NCBI RefSeq assembly: GCF_042853465.1
Contig: NZ_AP031497.1
Span: forward strand, 992,001-1,056,000
Reading direction: 5' to 3'
From: Simiduia litorea
GTDB taxonomy: Bacteria > Pseudomonadota > Gammaproteobacteria > Pseudomonadales > Cellvibrionaceae
Length of the DNA stretch: 64,000 nucleotides
Position 1 is the stretch's first letter; each line of letters opens with the position of its first letter. Below are positions 1 to 8,754 of the stretch, in pieces. The position numbers were made by a program, and so were the translations under genes. Under the pieces are notes generated by a model. That model was not told the origin of the DNA. It made no database searches and saw nothing but the letters and a program-made list of their open reading frames with translations.

Positions 1-1108
1 TATCCACGTCGCCCTGGGTGAAGGTGGCAACTTTGAGCGCCTTAATTTCATCAATCGGCTCGTAGCCATTGTTGAACATGAGGTTGTCGAGAATAGCGAC
101 TTTGTCCGAGTGGGGCTCTGAGTCTGGATCGATGGTGATGTTGGCGAAGCTGTGGTGATCGGTTATTACTATGCCAATGTTCTTATTGTTGGTGATGATA
201 TTGCCTTCGATGGTCACTTCGTCGGCGGCCATCACGATGATGCCTGTACCGGCCGGAACACCGGCCACAATGGAGCCTGGTGCACCGAAGTTTTTGTGGT
301 TGTTGTCGTTGATAAAATTATTGCGAATAATCACATCGTAAGTGGTTTTAATTGGCAGGCCTGGAGTGATAAACGCCAGAATGCCGCCGGTGTTGTTGTA
401 CACCTTATTATTTTCTACCACCGAGTGGCGTGAGTTTTCGATTTCAATGCCGGCCACGTTTTCAAATACTTCGTTGTTGTTGACGTGAATGTTGTCGCAC
501 ATGCCCACGTAAATAGCGGCGTCTTCAATGCCGCTTAATACATTGCGTTCAATCAAACCATTTTTACCTAGCTGTGGGAAAATACCGTACACGCCGGTGT
601 CGACTACATGGTTGTTGCGGATCAAAAAGTTATTGCCGGCCTGGCCCATAATTGCGTTACCCTTGTAATGGGTAATGCGCAAGTTTTCCACGGTGATGTT
701 GTTGCCAGAGTAGAGTACGGCATCGTTGAGTTTGTGTTCGCCTTCGAGCACGGGCCACTTGCCCTCTTTGATCACACCGGTTAACCAAATATCGTCTTTA
801 TCGATATACACCGTTTCTTTATAAGTGCCTGGGTGAACGCGAATTACGTCGCCGGGCTGGGCGTTTTTTACCGCCGCTTGGATGGATTGACCATTGGTCA
901 CATCAATAAATTTTCCACTGCTGCCAGTGGCTCCCACCGAGGCGTCGAGCTTGGCGCCGGCTTGTAGCTTTGTGCCATCATTTTTTGCGTAGCGATCGCT
1001 GCCGCCGACAATGGTTGCCGCATTATTTGACGCTAGGCTGCTACCGAGCCATACACCACCGGCGACCAGGCCGACAGCGATAACCACTGTGATTAATTTA
1101 TTGCTCAT
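1..1108 (-). CDS. Secreted/anchored parallel beta-helix repeat protein (3' end outside window)
   Basis: The frame is open from an ATG at 1108 to the window edge, giving 369 codons without a stop, so the C-terminus is missing. The N-terminus is a short basic start, then a hydrophobic stretch (ITVVIAVGLVAGGVWLG) that is a signal peptide or membrane anchor. From about residue 75 the sequence shows short repeated turns rich in N, G, I and V (IRNNHVV, IERNVLSG, VNNNEVFEN, VENNKVYNN, IRNNFINDN, IEGNIITNN), the signature of a right-handed parallel beta-helix of the NosD/pectate-lyase-like fold. An AGGAG sits 7 nt before the ATG, inside the end of the upstream peroxidase gene, which stops only 2 nt before this start, so the genes are co-transcribed. 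It resembles the uncharacterised secreted parallel beta-helix families of marine proteobacteria; substrate and activity are unknown. No polysaccharide-lyase catalytic residues could be assigned. Confidence 0.85.
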   Translation of the reverse strand, partial: MSNKLITVVIAVGLVAGGVWLGSSLASNNAATIVGGSDRYAKNDGTKLQAGAKLDASVGATGSSGKFIDVTNGQSIQAAVKNAQPGDVIRVHPGTYKETVYIDKDDIWLTGVIKEGKWPVLEGEHKLNDAVLYSGNNITVENLRITHYKGNAIMGQAGNNFLIRNNHVVDTGVYGIFPQLGKNGLIERNVLSGIEDAAIYVGMCDNIHVNNNEVFENVAGIEIENSRHSVVENNKVYNNTGGILAFITPGLPIKTTYDVIIRNNFINDNNHKNFGAPGSIVAGVPAGTGIIVMAADEVTIEGNIITNNKNIGIVITDHHSFANITIDPDSEPHSDKVAILDNLMFNNGYEPIDEIKALKVATFTQGDVD

Positions 1109-1110
1109 TT

Positions 1111-2355
1111 TTATTCTCCTTGTGAAGCCTGGGTAATTTTTTGTCTAAGTGCCGGGGGAAGCAGTCCTACCGGCGGTAAACCCGATGGCACTGACGTTGG
1201 AATGCTGGGGCTGAAGGTTTCATCGCTAAGGGTGCCCATAAAGGTCACCAGCAAATCCAATTCTGACTCGGTCAATTTTGGTTCCCAAATGTGCCAGTGC
1301 AGCACCATGTTTTTGTTTTGCTCCTCGGTAAGCGCATGGCCGCGGCCGAGGGTGTAAAATTCGGTTGCCTCGCGCAATGTATCGAAGCTGCCCGAGTGCA
1401 TGTAGGGTGCAGTTTTTGTAATGTTGCGCAGGCTTGGCACTTTAAAGCCGCCGCGCCACGTGGGGTTGTTAAATATTGCTTCGGCACCGCGATCAAATGT
1501 TCGACCTTCGGGTTCTGCGACGCCGATAACAGCGATTTGCTGATTGGTAAACAGCGGTGGGGTATGGCATTCCGCACAGCGCGCGACGAAAGACCGGAAT
1601 ACGTTTAAGCCTTCTTTTTCTTCATCGTTTAACGCATCGTGAAAGCCATGCGCGTAATGATCGTAGCGGCTATTGAGCGACACTAAGGAGGTTTCAAACG
1701 CCGCTATAGCGAGATAGATTTTATCCAAGTCAATGTCCTTGCCCTGATTTGGAAAGGCTTGCGCAAACAATGCTTTGTAGTGCGCATTGCCATTGAGGTC
1801 AGTCAATAATTGCACTGGATTATTGCCCATCTCCACCGGCGAATAGAGTGGCCCTTGCATCTGCTCTTCCAAACTTTGCGCCCGCGCATCCCAAAAAAAG
1901 CGGGTGAGAAAAGCCATGTTCCACAGGCTGGGTGCGGCGCGGTTGGCTTCTTTTCCAGCAATGCCTTGCGAGCGCGGTAAGCCGTCGGCGAAACCCAGTT
2001 GCGGGTGATGACAACTAGCGCATGAGAGGGTGTGGTCACCCGATAAAATGGGGTCGAAAAATAATATGCGACCTAAGTCAATCTGCTCGGGGCTGAACCC
2101 GTCCCGCCGCGCCGGTAGGGCAGTTTTCAAACCGCCTACACCGCGGTTGTACAGGGAGTTGTATTGATCGTACAGACTGTGCAGTTTGCAGCCATTGCTC
2201 GGGTCTAGACTAAAGCCTGGTGGGCAATGCTGCGCCAGCGTCACGGGCGCGGTAGAGACCGCACTTGAGCCTGCCGCGCCGACAGCGTGCAGGCTAAGTA
2301 GCGCAACGAGTGCGCCTTGTGAGGAGCATCTGCTTAGCAATCGAGTCGCCATCAT
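1111..2355 (-). CDS. Di-haem cytochrome c peroxidase / MauG-like protein
   Basis: A 414-residue exported protein with two c-type haem motifs, CASCH at residues 112-116 and CAECH at 260-264, spaced as in the bacterial di-haem peroxidase/MauG family. A signal peptide covers about the first 28 residues. The segment between the haems (WDARAQSLEEQ, SPVEMGNN) and the APYMHSGSF segment near residue 316 are typical of the family. Such proteins act in the periplasm and either reduce hydrogen peroxide with electrons from small cytochromes or oxidise a protein or small substrate. The start ATG overlaps the stop of the cytochrome gene upstream as ATGA; a second ATG directly follows. The beta-helix gene begins 2 nt after its stop. 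The cytochrome c4-like neighbour is the obvious electron partner (inference). Whether it is a true peroxidase or a MauG-like modifying enzyme cannot be told from sequence alone. Confidence 0.88.
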   Translation of the reverse strand: MMATRLLSRCSSQGALVALLSLHAVGAAGSSAVSTAPVTLAQHCPPGFSLDPSNGCKLHSLYDQYNSLYNRGVGGLKTALPARRDGFSPEQIDLGRILFFDPILSGDHTLSCASCHHPQLGFADGLPRSQGIAGKEANRAAPSLWNMAFLTRFFWDARAQSLEEQMQGPLYSPVEMGNNPVQLLTDLNGNAHYKALFAQAFPNQGKDIDLDKIYLAIAAFETSLVSLNSRYDHYAHGFHDALNDEEKEGLNVFRSFVARCAECHTPPLFTNQQIAVIGVAEPEGRTFDRGAEAIFNNPTWRGGFKVPSLRNITKTAPYMHSGSFDTLREATEFYTLGRGHALTEEQNKNMVLHWHIWEPKLTESELDLLVTFMGTLSDETFSPSIPTSVPSGLPPVGLLPPALRQKITQASQGE

Positions 2356-2960
2356 TTCAGTGTGTTTATGTAGCTCAGGAGGTCGATGAGTTCTTGTTCG
2401 GTGACGGTGTTTACCATCATGGCCATTTGCCGGCCGTATTTATCTGCTTGTGCTGCACCTCTGTGTCCGGCTTTGAAGGCCGCAAATTGACGCAGCATAT
2501 AGGCGTCGCCAACGCCGACCAGCGCTGGGGCGTTTAACGCCTCATTACCTTCAGCTTTAGCGCCATGGCAAGCGCCGCATTTCATGTTGTACTGCTTGTA
2601 ACCTGCGTCCGTATTGCCAGACAGCGTAGCGGTAGGGGCGGTTCGTGGTAATGCGGCAATATAGCTGGAAACCGCGTTTATGGCGGCTTGATCGGGTAGG
2701 GTTGCAGTCATGCCGCGCATTTGTTGGCCGTAAATATCGGCGCTGTCGGTTCCCCTGAGTCCTGCTTTGAAATGCATTAACTGGCGCGCTAAATAGCTTG
2801 CAGATTGCCCCGCTAATGCCGGTGCATGCATGGCTGGTACGCCCTCGGCTTGTTGACCGTGGCAGGCGGCGCAAGTGCTATAAAGCGCTTTGCCATCTTG
2901 GCTGTGTGCTAAGCCGGCAGCGGCTAGAAGGATCGCGCCTAGGATTGTTTTCATAAACAT
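2352..2960 (-). CDS. Cytochrome c4-like di-haem protein
   Basis: A periplasmic di-haem cytochrome made of two similar halves, each with a haem motif (CAACH in the first, CGACH in the second) and a later Met-containing segment (YGQQMRGM, YGRQMAMM) that suits the sixth haem ligand. This two-domain plan is that of cytochrome c4, an electron carrier between the bc1 complex or quinol pool and terminal oxidases or peroxidases. I chose the ATG at 2960, giving a signal peptide (MFMKTILGAILLAAAGLAHSQ); an in-frame start at 2984 adds eight polar residues and lacks a good ribosome site. It is the first gene of a three-gene operon, and its stop overlaps the start of the peroxidase gene by 4 nt, implying translational coupling and that it feeds the peroxidase with electrons (inference). 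Confidence 0.88.
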   Translation of the reverse strand: MFMKTILGAILLAAAGLAHSQDGKALYSTCAACHGQQAEGVPAMHAPALAGQSASYLARQLMHFKAGLRGTDSADIYGQQMRGMTATLPDQAAINAVSSYIAALPRTAPTATLSGNTDAGYKQYNMKCGACHGAKAEGNEALNAPALVGVGDAYMLRQFAAFKAGHRGAAQADKYGRQMAMMVNTVTEQELIDLLSYINTLK

Positions 2961-3477
2961 AGTGGTGCTCTTTGTTTGCCTCAAGATCTTGTGAGTTTAG
3001 ATCCGTCCCAGTATTTTTCTGCTTACATCTTATCTGGTACGCTAGTGCCACATCGTTTTACGAATTATACGGAAGTGACAAAAAATAAACAGCCCACCAA
3101 TAGGGGTTTGGCGCGTGTTTCATCGTATTGGCATTTTGTTTCCAATGAATCGGGCTGAAATGAGATGTAACGGGTGTTCGCTAATGCGCCCAATGCCGCG
3201 ATTTGAGGCGCAGTTAAGCCGGATTGTGCAAGGTTTGCTGCTTATTGCTGCATACCTTGGGTGTAGGCGTTGCTTTGGTTGGTATATGAATTTACATCAA
3301 CGTCAAACTGGCGCTGGGCGCTTCAACTTCAATCGTCGATCTCCTTAGTCCCGCTCGACCGGACAGGCATTTTAGGGGCGATTTTTATGGGCACAATAAC
3401 ACCGTTTAAGTAACCCCAACCACGCTAGGGTGGTTGGGGTTTGTCCTTGAAAAAAGACGTGGAATGTACCGAGCCAG
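2961..3477. other. Intergenic region, no convincing gene
   Basis: About 517 bp between the cytochrome operon and the TonB receptor gene. Several short open frames exist but none has a good ribosome site, a domain or a signal peptide. It should contain the promoter of the cytochrome operon (minus strand, just above 2960) and holds a strong hairpin at 3412-3441. No other structure was recognised. Confidence 0.5.
3412..3441 (-). terminator. Strong hairpin downstream of TonB receptor gene
   Basis: A perfect 12-bp inverted repeat, AACCCCAACCAC and GTGGTTGGGGTT, separated by 6 nt. It lies 36 bp downstream of the TonB receptor stop codon. There is no long T run after the stem on the minus strand, so it may be a weak intrinsic terminator or an mRNA 3' stabiliser. 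Confidence 0.55.
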
Positions 3478-6036
3478 TTACAGGTTGTAGCGCAGATCAA
3501 TGCCGTAGGTGCGCGGTGCTGAGATGTCGAGATAACCGGTACCGAAGACGTCCAGGGTGCGGCCGCCAAGGCTATTGGTAACTTTATTGTCCAGTAGGTT
3601 GTGGCCCCAAAGCGCCAGCTCGTAATGGCCATTATTGCTGGTCCAGCTTAGGCGAGAGTTCAGCCGTTTGGCGTCTTCGCCAAAGTAGGGAATGGGCGTG
3701 TCGACACCGCCAATGTTGACCGAGGTGATGGCCGCGGGATCGGATTCGGCACTGTTCTCTGCATACACATAGTCGGCATGCCAATTGATCGAGCCAACGC
3801 TCACCTCTGGCGCCCAGTCAAAGGTGAGGGTGTAGGCTGTGTCTGTGGTGCCCGTTTCTTTGTCGGACTGTAGCTCGCCAATGGCGTTGTAGAAGGGCTC
3901 CCAGCTAGATTCTTGGTCGCGAACCGTGGTCACGAGGCCGAGCCGAACGGTATCTGTGGGCAGCCAGTCAAAGGTAATTTCAAAACCGTTGAACTGCTGA
4001 TCGCCGTTGATCACCCGTGGTAACGCATTTACCTGGCCTGGTGGCTTTGACTCAACACTGCGTTGGCGGCCGTCAATCGCCATATCGAAATAACTAAATT
4101 GCACTCGGGCTTTGCCATCGAAGAGGTCGCCCTTTATGCCTAATTCGATGTTGGTCACCTCTTCAGGTTTGATGGGTGTGTCGGCGGTACTTTGATCTAG
4201 GCTGTCAAAGCCGCCGGATTTATAGCCCGTGGCATAGGACAGGAAGGTCATGACATCATCATTGATATCATATTGACCGACCAACCGGCCGGTGACTTTA
4301 CGCCAGGTTTCCGAGGCGTTAATGATTTGATCACCCACCACATAGCCGTCGCCGGCGCGGAAAACGACGGGTTCAATAGGGGCGGTGCCTGGCACTGTCG
4401 CGCGGTCGAAGTTAACCCCGGGCACTTGCCAGCTGAAATCTTTTTTGTCGTTGCTGTAGCGCAAGCCGGCTAAAACCCGGAAGTCGTCGGTCAGGGTGAA
4501 CTCACCGTCGGCAAAAAGGCCGTAATTGACAAATTTGCCTTCGTTAAGCACCGACTCCTGCCACGCTTGGCCCGCGTGTGATAAACCAAACAGCATGCTG
4601 GTGCCTAGAGACTGGGCAACGGCATCGTAATAGACGTCGTCTTGCGGCAGTGGGCCGACGCCGAGCAGGGTGGTAAAGGTGGCCCAATCATTTGGATTCC
4701 ACAGGTGATCTATAGCATTCAGTGCGGCTAACGACTGTTCAGCTTGCGCCGCTGCGATTGCATCGGCTTCGGCTTGGGTCATAAAGCCTGCTTGAACCGC
4801 CGGCGCCGTTTGTTGGTTTACTGCGGCGACAGTACCCTGATAAATCATGCCTTGCAGCATCGGGTTGCTGGTTAAGTCCTGGGTCACAAGGGTGGTAACG
4901 GAATCGCCCAGCGCGGTGACTCGGGTGGTTTGGTTCACATTTTCAACCGAGTAGTTTACCCCCACCACACCGCTGAAGGTGTCGCCGGTAAAATTCAGCT
5001 GCAGCTCTTCGTACAAAATGTCGTTGTCGAAGATATTGTTGGTGTCTAAGTAGGCCGTGGCGTCGGCGGTGCCGTCTTCTTCTTCGCGGTTGGTGGTTTC
5101 GAAGGCGCGATAGCTGTTAATCCACTTTAGGCTGAATTGATCGTTGAACTGGTGCATTAGTTTAGTGCTAACGGCGTACATATCGCGGGTTTCCTCGCCG
5201 TTAATCACGTCATTGGCGACCTTGCGTGAGAAGGGGTCGGTATTGAGTGCGCGGTCGCTGAAGCCGATAGCGGTGCGGGGTGAGTTGTCGACTTTGTCCC
5301 AGTCGTAAGACACCTGCAAGCTGGTGGCCTCAGTGATATTCCACAGCAAGGCCAGACGGGCGTTTAAGGTATCTTGCTCGCCACTGTCGCGGCCGGCGAC
5401 GTTGTCGACATAGCCATCGCGTTGATTCGATAGAATATTGGCACGCAAATAAACGGCGTCTGACAAGGGCGCATTAAACATGGCTTCTGTGCGCACTAAA
5501 CCGTAATTACCGAGTTTCGCGCTCACAAACGCTTCGAGCTCCTCGCTTGGCTTATTTGGCACCATGACAACCGCGCCAGCCGCGGCATTGCGGCCAAACA
5601 GTGTACCTTGTGGGCCCTTTAAGACATCGACCTGCGCCATATCTGAGAAAGCAATGGTGGTGGCAGCGGATGGCAAGTAAGCGTCGTCGTAAAATGCGGC
5701 CACCGAGGGATCGCCTCCAGCGCTTATGCTGGGGCTGGTAACGCCACGGATGCTCAAGGTGGACTGGGTGACGCCACCACCGACGTCAAAACCCGGAATG
5801 TAGGCATCTATGTCGCTCAGGGTGAGAGCGCCAGTATTTGCCATGTCTTTATTGGAAAAGGTATTCACGGCAATGGGCACGTCCATTGCGTTCTGCTCGC
5901 GCTTTTGCGCGGTCACGACCACCTCTTCTAGGGCAAGTGTTTCCGCTAGCGCTAGGTAAGGCGCGGCTGCTAAGGGGCAGAGCAGGGCGATCGTTAGGGA
6001 CAGTCGTGTTTGGGTAAAGCGGGCAGGTGAGCGCAT
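3478..6036 (-). CDS. TonB-dependent outer membrane receptor
   Basis: An outer membrane gated channel of 852 residues that imports a scarce substrate using TonB energy. After a signal peptide (about residues 1-30, ending ALA) come a TonB-box-like segment (LEEVVVTAQKRE), the plug domain (LSIRGV, VDVLKGPQGTLFGRNAAAGAV) and a beta-barrel ending in PRTYGIDLRYNL. The final residue is Leu where Phe is usual. I chose the ATG at 6036 because GGAG lies 9 nt before it and the signal peptide follows; the frame is open to 6129. Between about residues 375 and 500 there is an Ala/Gln-rich, apparently helical segment that interrupts the alternating beta-strand pattern, probably one or more long extracellular loops. 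The substrate is unknown; the plug is of the class often seen in sphingomonads and marine gammaproteobacteria. A TetR gene follows upstream and may control it. Confidence 0.9.
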   Translation of the reverse strand: MRSPARFTQTRLSLTIALLCPLAAAPYLALAETLALEEVVVTAQKREQNAMDVPIAVNTFSNKDMANTGALTLSDIDAYIPGFDVGGGVTQSTLSIRGVTSPSISAGGDPSVAAFYDDAYLPSAATTIAFSDMAQVDVLKGPQGTLFGRNAAAGAVVMVPNKPSEELEAFVSAKLGNYGLVRTEAMFNAPLSDAVYLRANILSNQRDGYVDNVAGRDSGEQDTLNARLALLWNITEATSLQVSYDWDKVDNSPRTAIGFSDRALNTDPFSRKVANDVINGEETRDMYAVSTKLMHQFNDQFSLKWINSYRAFETTNREEEDGTADATAYLDTNNIFDNDILYEELQLNFTGDTFSGVVGVNYSVENVNQTTRVTALGDSVTTLVTQDLTSNPMLQGMIYQGTVAAVNQQTAPAVQAGFMTQAEADAIAAAQAEQSLAALNAIDHLWNPNDWATFTTLLGVGPLPQDDVYYDAVAQSLGTSMLFGLSHAGQAWQESVLNEGKFVNYGLFADGEFTLTDDFRVLAGLRYSNDKKDFSWQVPGVNFDRATVPGTAPIEPVVFRAGDGYVVGDQIINASETWRKVTGRLVGQYDINDDVMTFLSYATGYKSGGFDSLDQSTADTPIKPEEVTNIELGIKGDLFDGKARVQFSYFDMAIDGRQRSVESKPPGQVNALPRVINGDQQFNGFEITFDWLPTDTVRLGLVTTVRDQESSWEPFYNAIGELQSDKETGTTDTAYTLTFDWAPEVSVGSINWHADYVYAENSAESDPAAITSVNIGGVDTPIPYFGEDAKRLNSRLSWTSNNGHYELALWGHNLLDNKVTNSLGGRTLDVFGTGYLDISAPRTYGIDLRYNL

Positions 6037-6467
6037 GTTATGACTCCGAATATTATTTTTATCGTGGTCAATTGAGATTAAAGACTCAGGCGTAATTAGA
6101 CAAGTGTTCAATTGGCACATTTGAACCAACTAGCTTTTGGGTGCATTTGCCCTGCTGGTCGCGTCATGACACCGCCGCGCAATGTGCCTTTTCACCAGGC
6201 CGAGAGCCAGTTGTTGACGGATTTCGCGAAACGTAGACTTAACCCAGTCTGTGATAACGCATTGGATGTTGATGACCTAGCGTTGCTTAGTTGGTCAAGG
6301 GGTTGCTTCGATGGCGAGCCAAGCCCGCCTGAGTAGGTGTGCTCAGTAAGGCGTAGGTTGTTGAGCTAGGTTTGGCTTGACTAGAGCGCTGACCACCGCA
6401 AGGTGAGTCAAACTGGGTAAGTGTAGACGAGGAGCAGGTGGCAAAGGCTCGCCACCTGCTTGCTGCT
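6037..6467. other. Intergenic region between TetR gene and TonB receptor
   Basis: About 430 bp without a supported gene; a 74-codon plus-strand frame at 6112-6336 shows no domain, bias or ribosome site. The part next to 6036 should hold the receptor promoter and contains the palindrome CAATTG twice about 38 bp apart (near 6070 and 6108), which could be regulator half-sites. A hairpin lies at 6433-6460. Confidence 0.5.
6433..6460 (-). terminator. Hairpin downstream of TetR gene
   Basis: A perfect 10-bp inverted repeat, AGCAGGTGGC and GCCACCTGCT, with an 8-nt loop, starts 8 bp beyond the TetR stop codon. It is GC-rich but lacks a U tract on the minus strand, so its termination strength is uncertain. 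Confidence 0.5.
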
Positions 6468-7163
6468 TTAGCGTTTAACGGCTAGTGCCAACAGCTGGCT
6501 AATCATTCGACGAATGGCCTTTTGCGCCTGTTCGAGGTTGAGGATACCTTGGTCGAGCAATAGCAAATACTCCACATACAAGATCACACCATGCACGATG
6601 TGAGCATCGGTTTCAGCCTCTTTAGAGCCAAGCACTTTAAAGAAATTCATGATGCTAGTGGTGATATTGGCTTGGGGAATGCAGGCCGTTACTGCCAACG
6701 CAGGATTGCGCAGCGCCTCGGTTTTAAACGAGTGCTGGACAATGCGTCTATCTCGGTCATCAACCTGAGCTTTAATGTGCGTCATGATGGCGTTTGTTAG
6801 CGCAGTACTGAGCACTTCAAATATTTGAGGGTCGGAGAGATTTGCGCCTTTCAATTTTTCTAATACTGCAAAACCAGTCTCTTCTAACTGCTCGGTTTGC
6901 TTGAGCGCATCTTGTGCAAACAAGTTAAAAGCATCAGAAACGAGTTCTTGGATATCTTTAAAGTAATAAGTAGTGGCTGCTAAAGGTACATTTGCTTCTT
7001 TAGCAATGGCGCGATGTCTTACGCCGCGTATGCCATCTCTCACAACAATACGTAGGGTGGCTTCTAGAATTGCGCGTCTGCGTTCTCTGCTATCCGCGCG
7101 TTGGGCTTTGCGCCCTTGAAATTCAATTGTCTCTGCTCGAGACGTACTAATTACTGCTGTCAT
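6468..7163 (-). CDS. TetR/AcrR-family transcriptional regulator
   Basis: A 231-residue DNA-binding repressor. The N-terminal helix-turn-helix lies at about residues 25-75 (RRRAILEATLRIVVRDGIRG, then the recognition segment RAIAKEANVPLAATTYYFKD), standard for TetR proteins. The C-terminal half is helical and divergent, as expected of the ligand-binding domain; the ligand cannot be predicted. AGGGTAAGGGA directly precedes the ATG. A perfect 16-bp palindrome lies 33-48 bp upstream of the start and is a candidate autoregulatory operator. The downstream TonB receptor gene on the same strand is the most likely target (inference). Confidence 0.88.
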   Translation of the reverse strand: MTAVISTSRAETIEFQGRKAQRADSRERRRAILEATLRIVVRDGIRGVRHRAIAKEANVPLAATTYYFKDIQELVSDAFNLFAQDALKQTEQLEETGFAVLEKLKGANLSDPQIFEVLSTALTNAIMTHIKAQVDDRDRRIVQHSFKTEALRNPALAVTACIPQANITTSIMNFFKVLGSKEAETDAHIVHGVILYVEYLLLLDQGILNLEQAQKAIRRMISQLLALAVKR

Positions 7164-7195
7164 TCCCTTACCCTCAGTGTGGTTATTACGGTGGG

Positions 7196-7211
7196 ATGAC
7201 TTCTAAGTCAT
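7196..7211. promoter_or_regulatory. Palindrome upstream of TetR gene, candidate operator
   Basis: ATGACTT-CT-AAGTCAT is a perfect inverted repeat between the TetR start codon and a plausible minus-strand promoter (TTTACG, 18 nt, TATAAA, around 7240-7270). Position and symmetry suit TetR autoregulation. No exact second copy was found before the TonB receptor. Confidence 0.45.
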
Positions 7212-7318
7212 GCCCTTACTGAAAATCTACTTTGGACTTTCAAATTTTTATAATGCCAATGCATTGTAACCGTAAAAGCCTGATTGAAAAGTATTCGAAG
7301 CAAGAAAATGCGAAACAG

Positions 7319-8092
7319 TCAGCTAATTGTTCCTGTTGTGCGTACTCTTTTACTACCTTTGGCAGTTTTTATTCTATTTTTGTCACGTGAATCTTTAATT
7401 TTAAAATCAATAATATTTTTGATCGCGACCAAAAAGCCGACAACTAAAAAAGCACCGGGCGGTAATATAGCGACTAAAAAACCGGAATAATTGTTCAGTA
7501 AAGTGATTTTCCAGTGCGTTGCTATCGATCCAAAAAGTAAATCCATGTTAGAAAAAAGTGTACCCTGTCCGAGTAATTCCCGCACAGCGCCAATGGTTAT
7601 TAACACCAAGGTAAAGCCTAAACCCATCATAAGCCCGTCAAAAATTGCCGGCGTTAATTTATTCTTTGATGCAAAGGCGTCGGCACGCCCTAAAATGACG
7701 CAGTTAGTTACGATAAGCGGAATAAATATGCCGAGTATTTCAAAAAGCTCGTAGGTAAATGCTTTCATTAGCATTTCAGTGCAGGTGGTAAATGAGGCGA
7801 TAATCATCACGAACACCGGCAATCGAACGGCATCGGAAACATGATTGCGAATGAGCGCTACAGATGCGTTTGATCCGACCAGCACAAGCATAGTTGCTAA
7901 ACCTAAACCCAGGGCGTTGACCACCGAGCCGGAAACGGCAAGCAGCGGGCATAGTCCGAGTAATTGAACCAGCGCCGGGTTGTTGGTCCACAAACCGTTT
8001 TTTGCAATGGCGGTATAAACCCCAGGTTCTTCATGGGTATTTTCCGCAGCTGGGTTTTGCGCGCCCGGTGCGATTGCGTCGCTCTTGCTCAT
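7319..8092 (-). CDS. rsxE: Rnf/Rsx electron transport complex subunit E
   Basis: A 257-residue polytopic inner membrane subunit of the Rnf/Rsx complex, which couples electron transfer between ferredoxin and NAD(H) to ion movement; the Rsx version also keeps SoxR reduced in enterobacteria. Diagnostic segments are NGLWTNNPALVQLLGLCPLLAVS near the N-terminus (residues about 30-55) and the conserved Cys-containing membrane segments TTCTEMLMKA and IVTNCVILGRADAFA, shared with RsxA. The ATG overlaps the rsxG stop by 4 nt. It is the last gene of the operon. The C-terminus carries an extra basic tail (about 25 residues rich in K and R). No nth endonuclease gene follows, unlike in some relatives. Confidence 0.95.
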   Translation of the reverse strand: MSKSDAIAPGAQNPAAENTHEEPGVYTAIAKNGLWTNNPALVQLLGLCPLLAVSGSVVNALGLGLATMLVLVGSNASVALIRNHVSDAVRLPVFVMIIASFTTCTEMLMKAFTYELFEILGIFIPLIVTNCVILGRADAFASKNKLTPAIFDGLMMGLGFTLVLITIGAVRELLGQGTLFSNMDLLFGSIATHWKITLLNNYSGFLVAILPPGAFLVVGFLVAIKNIIDFKIKDSRDKNRIKTAKGSKRVRTTGTIS

Positions 8093-8754
8093 GGCTGCAC
8101 CTCTAATTGTGCCGGTTCGGATTTAGCTTGATTGATGTCGAACAGAGCTTTGTGATGTTCCCGTGCGAACGCTAACGTTTTTTTAATTTGCTTTACTGTT
8201 GCGCGCGGGGTAATTGTAGCGCCGGTAAATTGATCGAAGTCGCCGCCATCTTTTTTTACCTGCCAGTTTTCTGGTGTTGGTAAAGATAAACTTTTTTGGT
8301 TGAACGATAAAATCCAATCAGATTTTTTTAGTTCAACTTTGTCGCCAAGGCCTGGCGTTTCCGTGTGTTTTATCACCCGTACACCGGCGATGCTTTGATC
8401 CATATTAATGCCGACAATCATTTTTATCTTGCCGCTATAACCATCAGGAGCCACAGTTGGAATAATAACGGCATTGATTTGACCGTTTTTGCGCGCCCGA
8501 AAGATGACTGCGTTGGTGTCGGTGTGCAACTGTTTTTGCCATTGTTCATCAATGGCCAAGGTGTCGTGCAGTAGATCGTTATCGTGGGTTGCCGCCGGCA
8601 ATATTTCGAGTAGGGCTTTTTGTGCCGCGGCTTGTTCGGCCTTTGCAATGGGTTCGATGGTAAGCTGATTGACAGTCGCCAGGGCCGCCGCGGTTAGAAT
8701 GGCAAAACCACCCAAGAGTAGGCCGTTAAAACCAATAGACGATATAAGCTTCAC
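8089..8754 (-). CDS. rsxG: Rnf/Rsx complex subunit G (covalent FMN)
   Basis: A 221-residue membrane-anchored subunit with one N-terminal transmembrane helix (residues about 5-28) and a periplasmic domain carrying covalently bound FMN. The flavinylation motif is visible as FTGATIT, the modified Thr being about residue 180. I chose the GTG at 8754, which overlaps the rsxD stop (GTGA); the frame is open upstream to 8898 but that part lies inside rsxD and gives an oversized, arginine-rich N-terminus with no family counterpart. The gene passes electrons within the complex together with RsxD. Confidence 0.93.
   Translation of the reverse strand: MKLISSIGFNGLLLGGFAILTAAALATVNQLTIEPIAKAEQAAAQKALLEILPAATHDNDLLHDTLAIDEQWQKQLHTDTNAVIFRARKNGQINAVIIPTVAPDGYSGKIKMIVGINMDQSIAGVRVIKHTETPGLGDKVELKKSDWILSFNQKSLSLPTPENWQVKKDGGDFDQFTGATITPRATVKQIKKTLAFAREHHKALFDINQAKSEPAQLEVQP

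Noticed and set aside
3115..3348. 77-codon plus-strand frame after the cytochrome gene
   Set aside because: Composition and lack of motifs suggest chance; no homologous segment recognised.
6112..6336. 74-codon plus-strand frame upstream of the TonB receptor
   Set aside because: Overlaps the expected receptor promoter and shows no motif or ribosome site.
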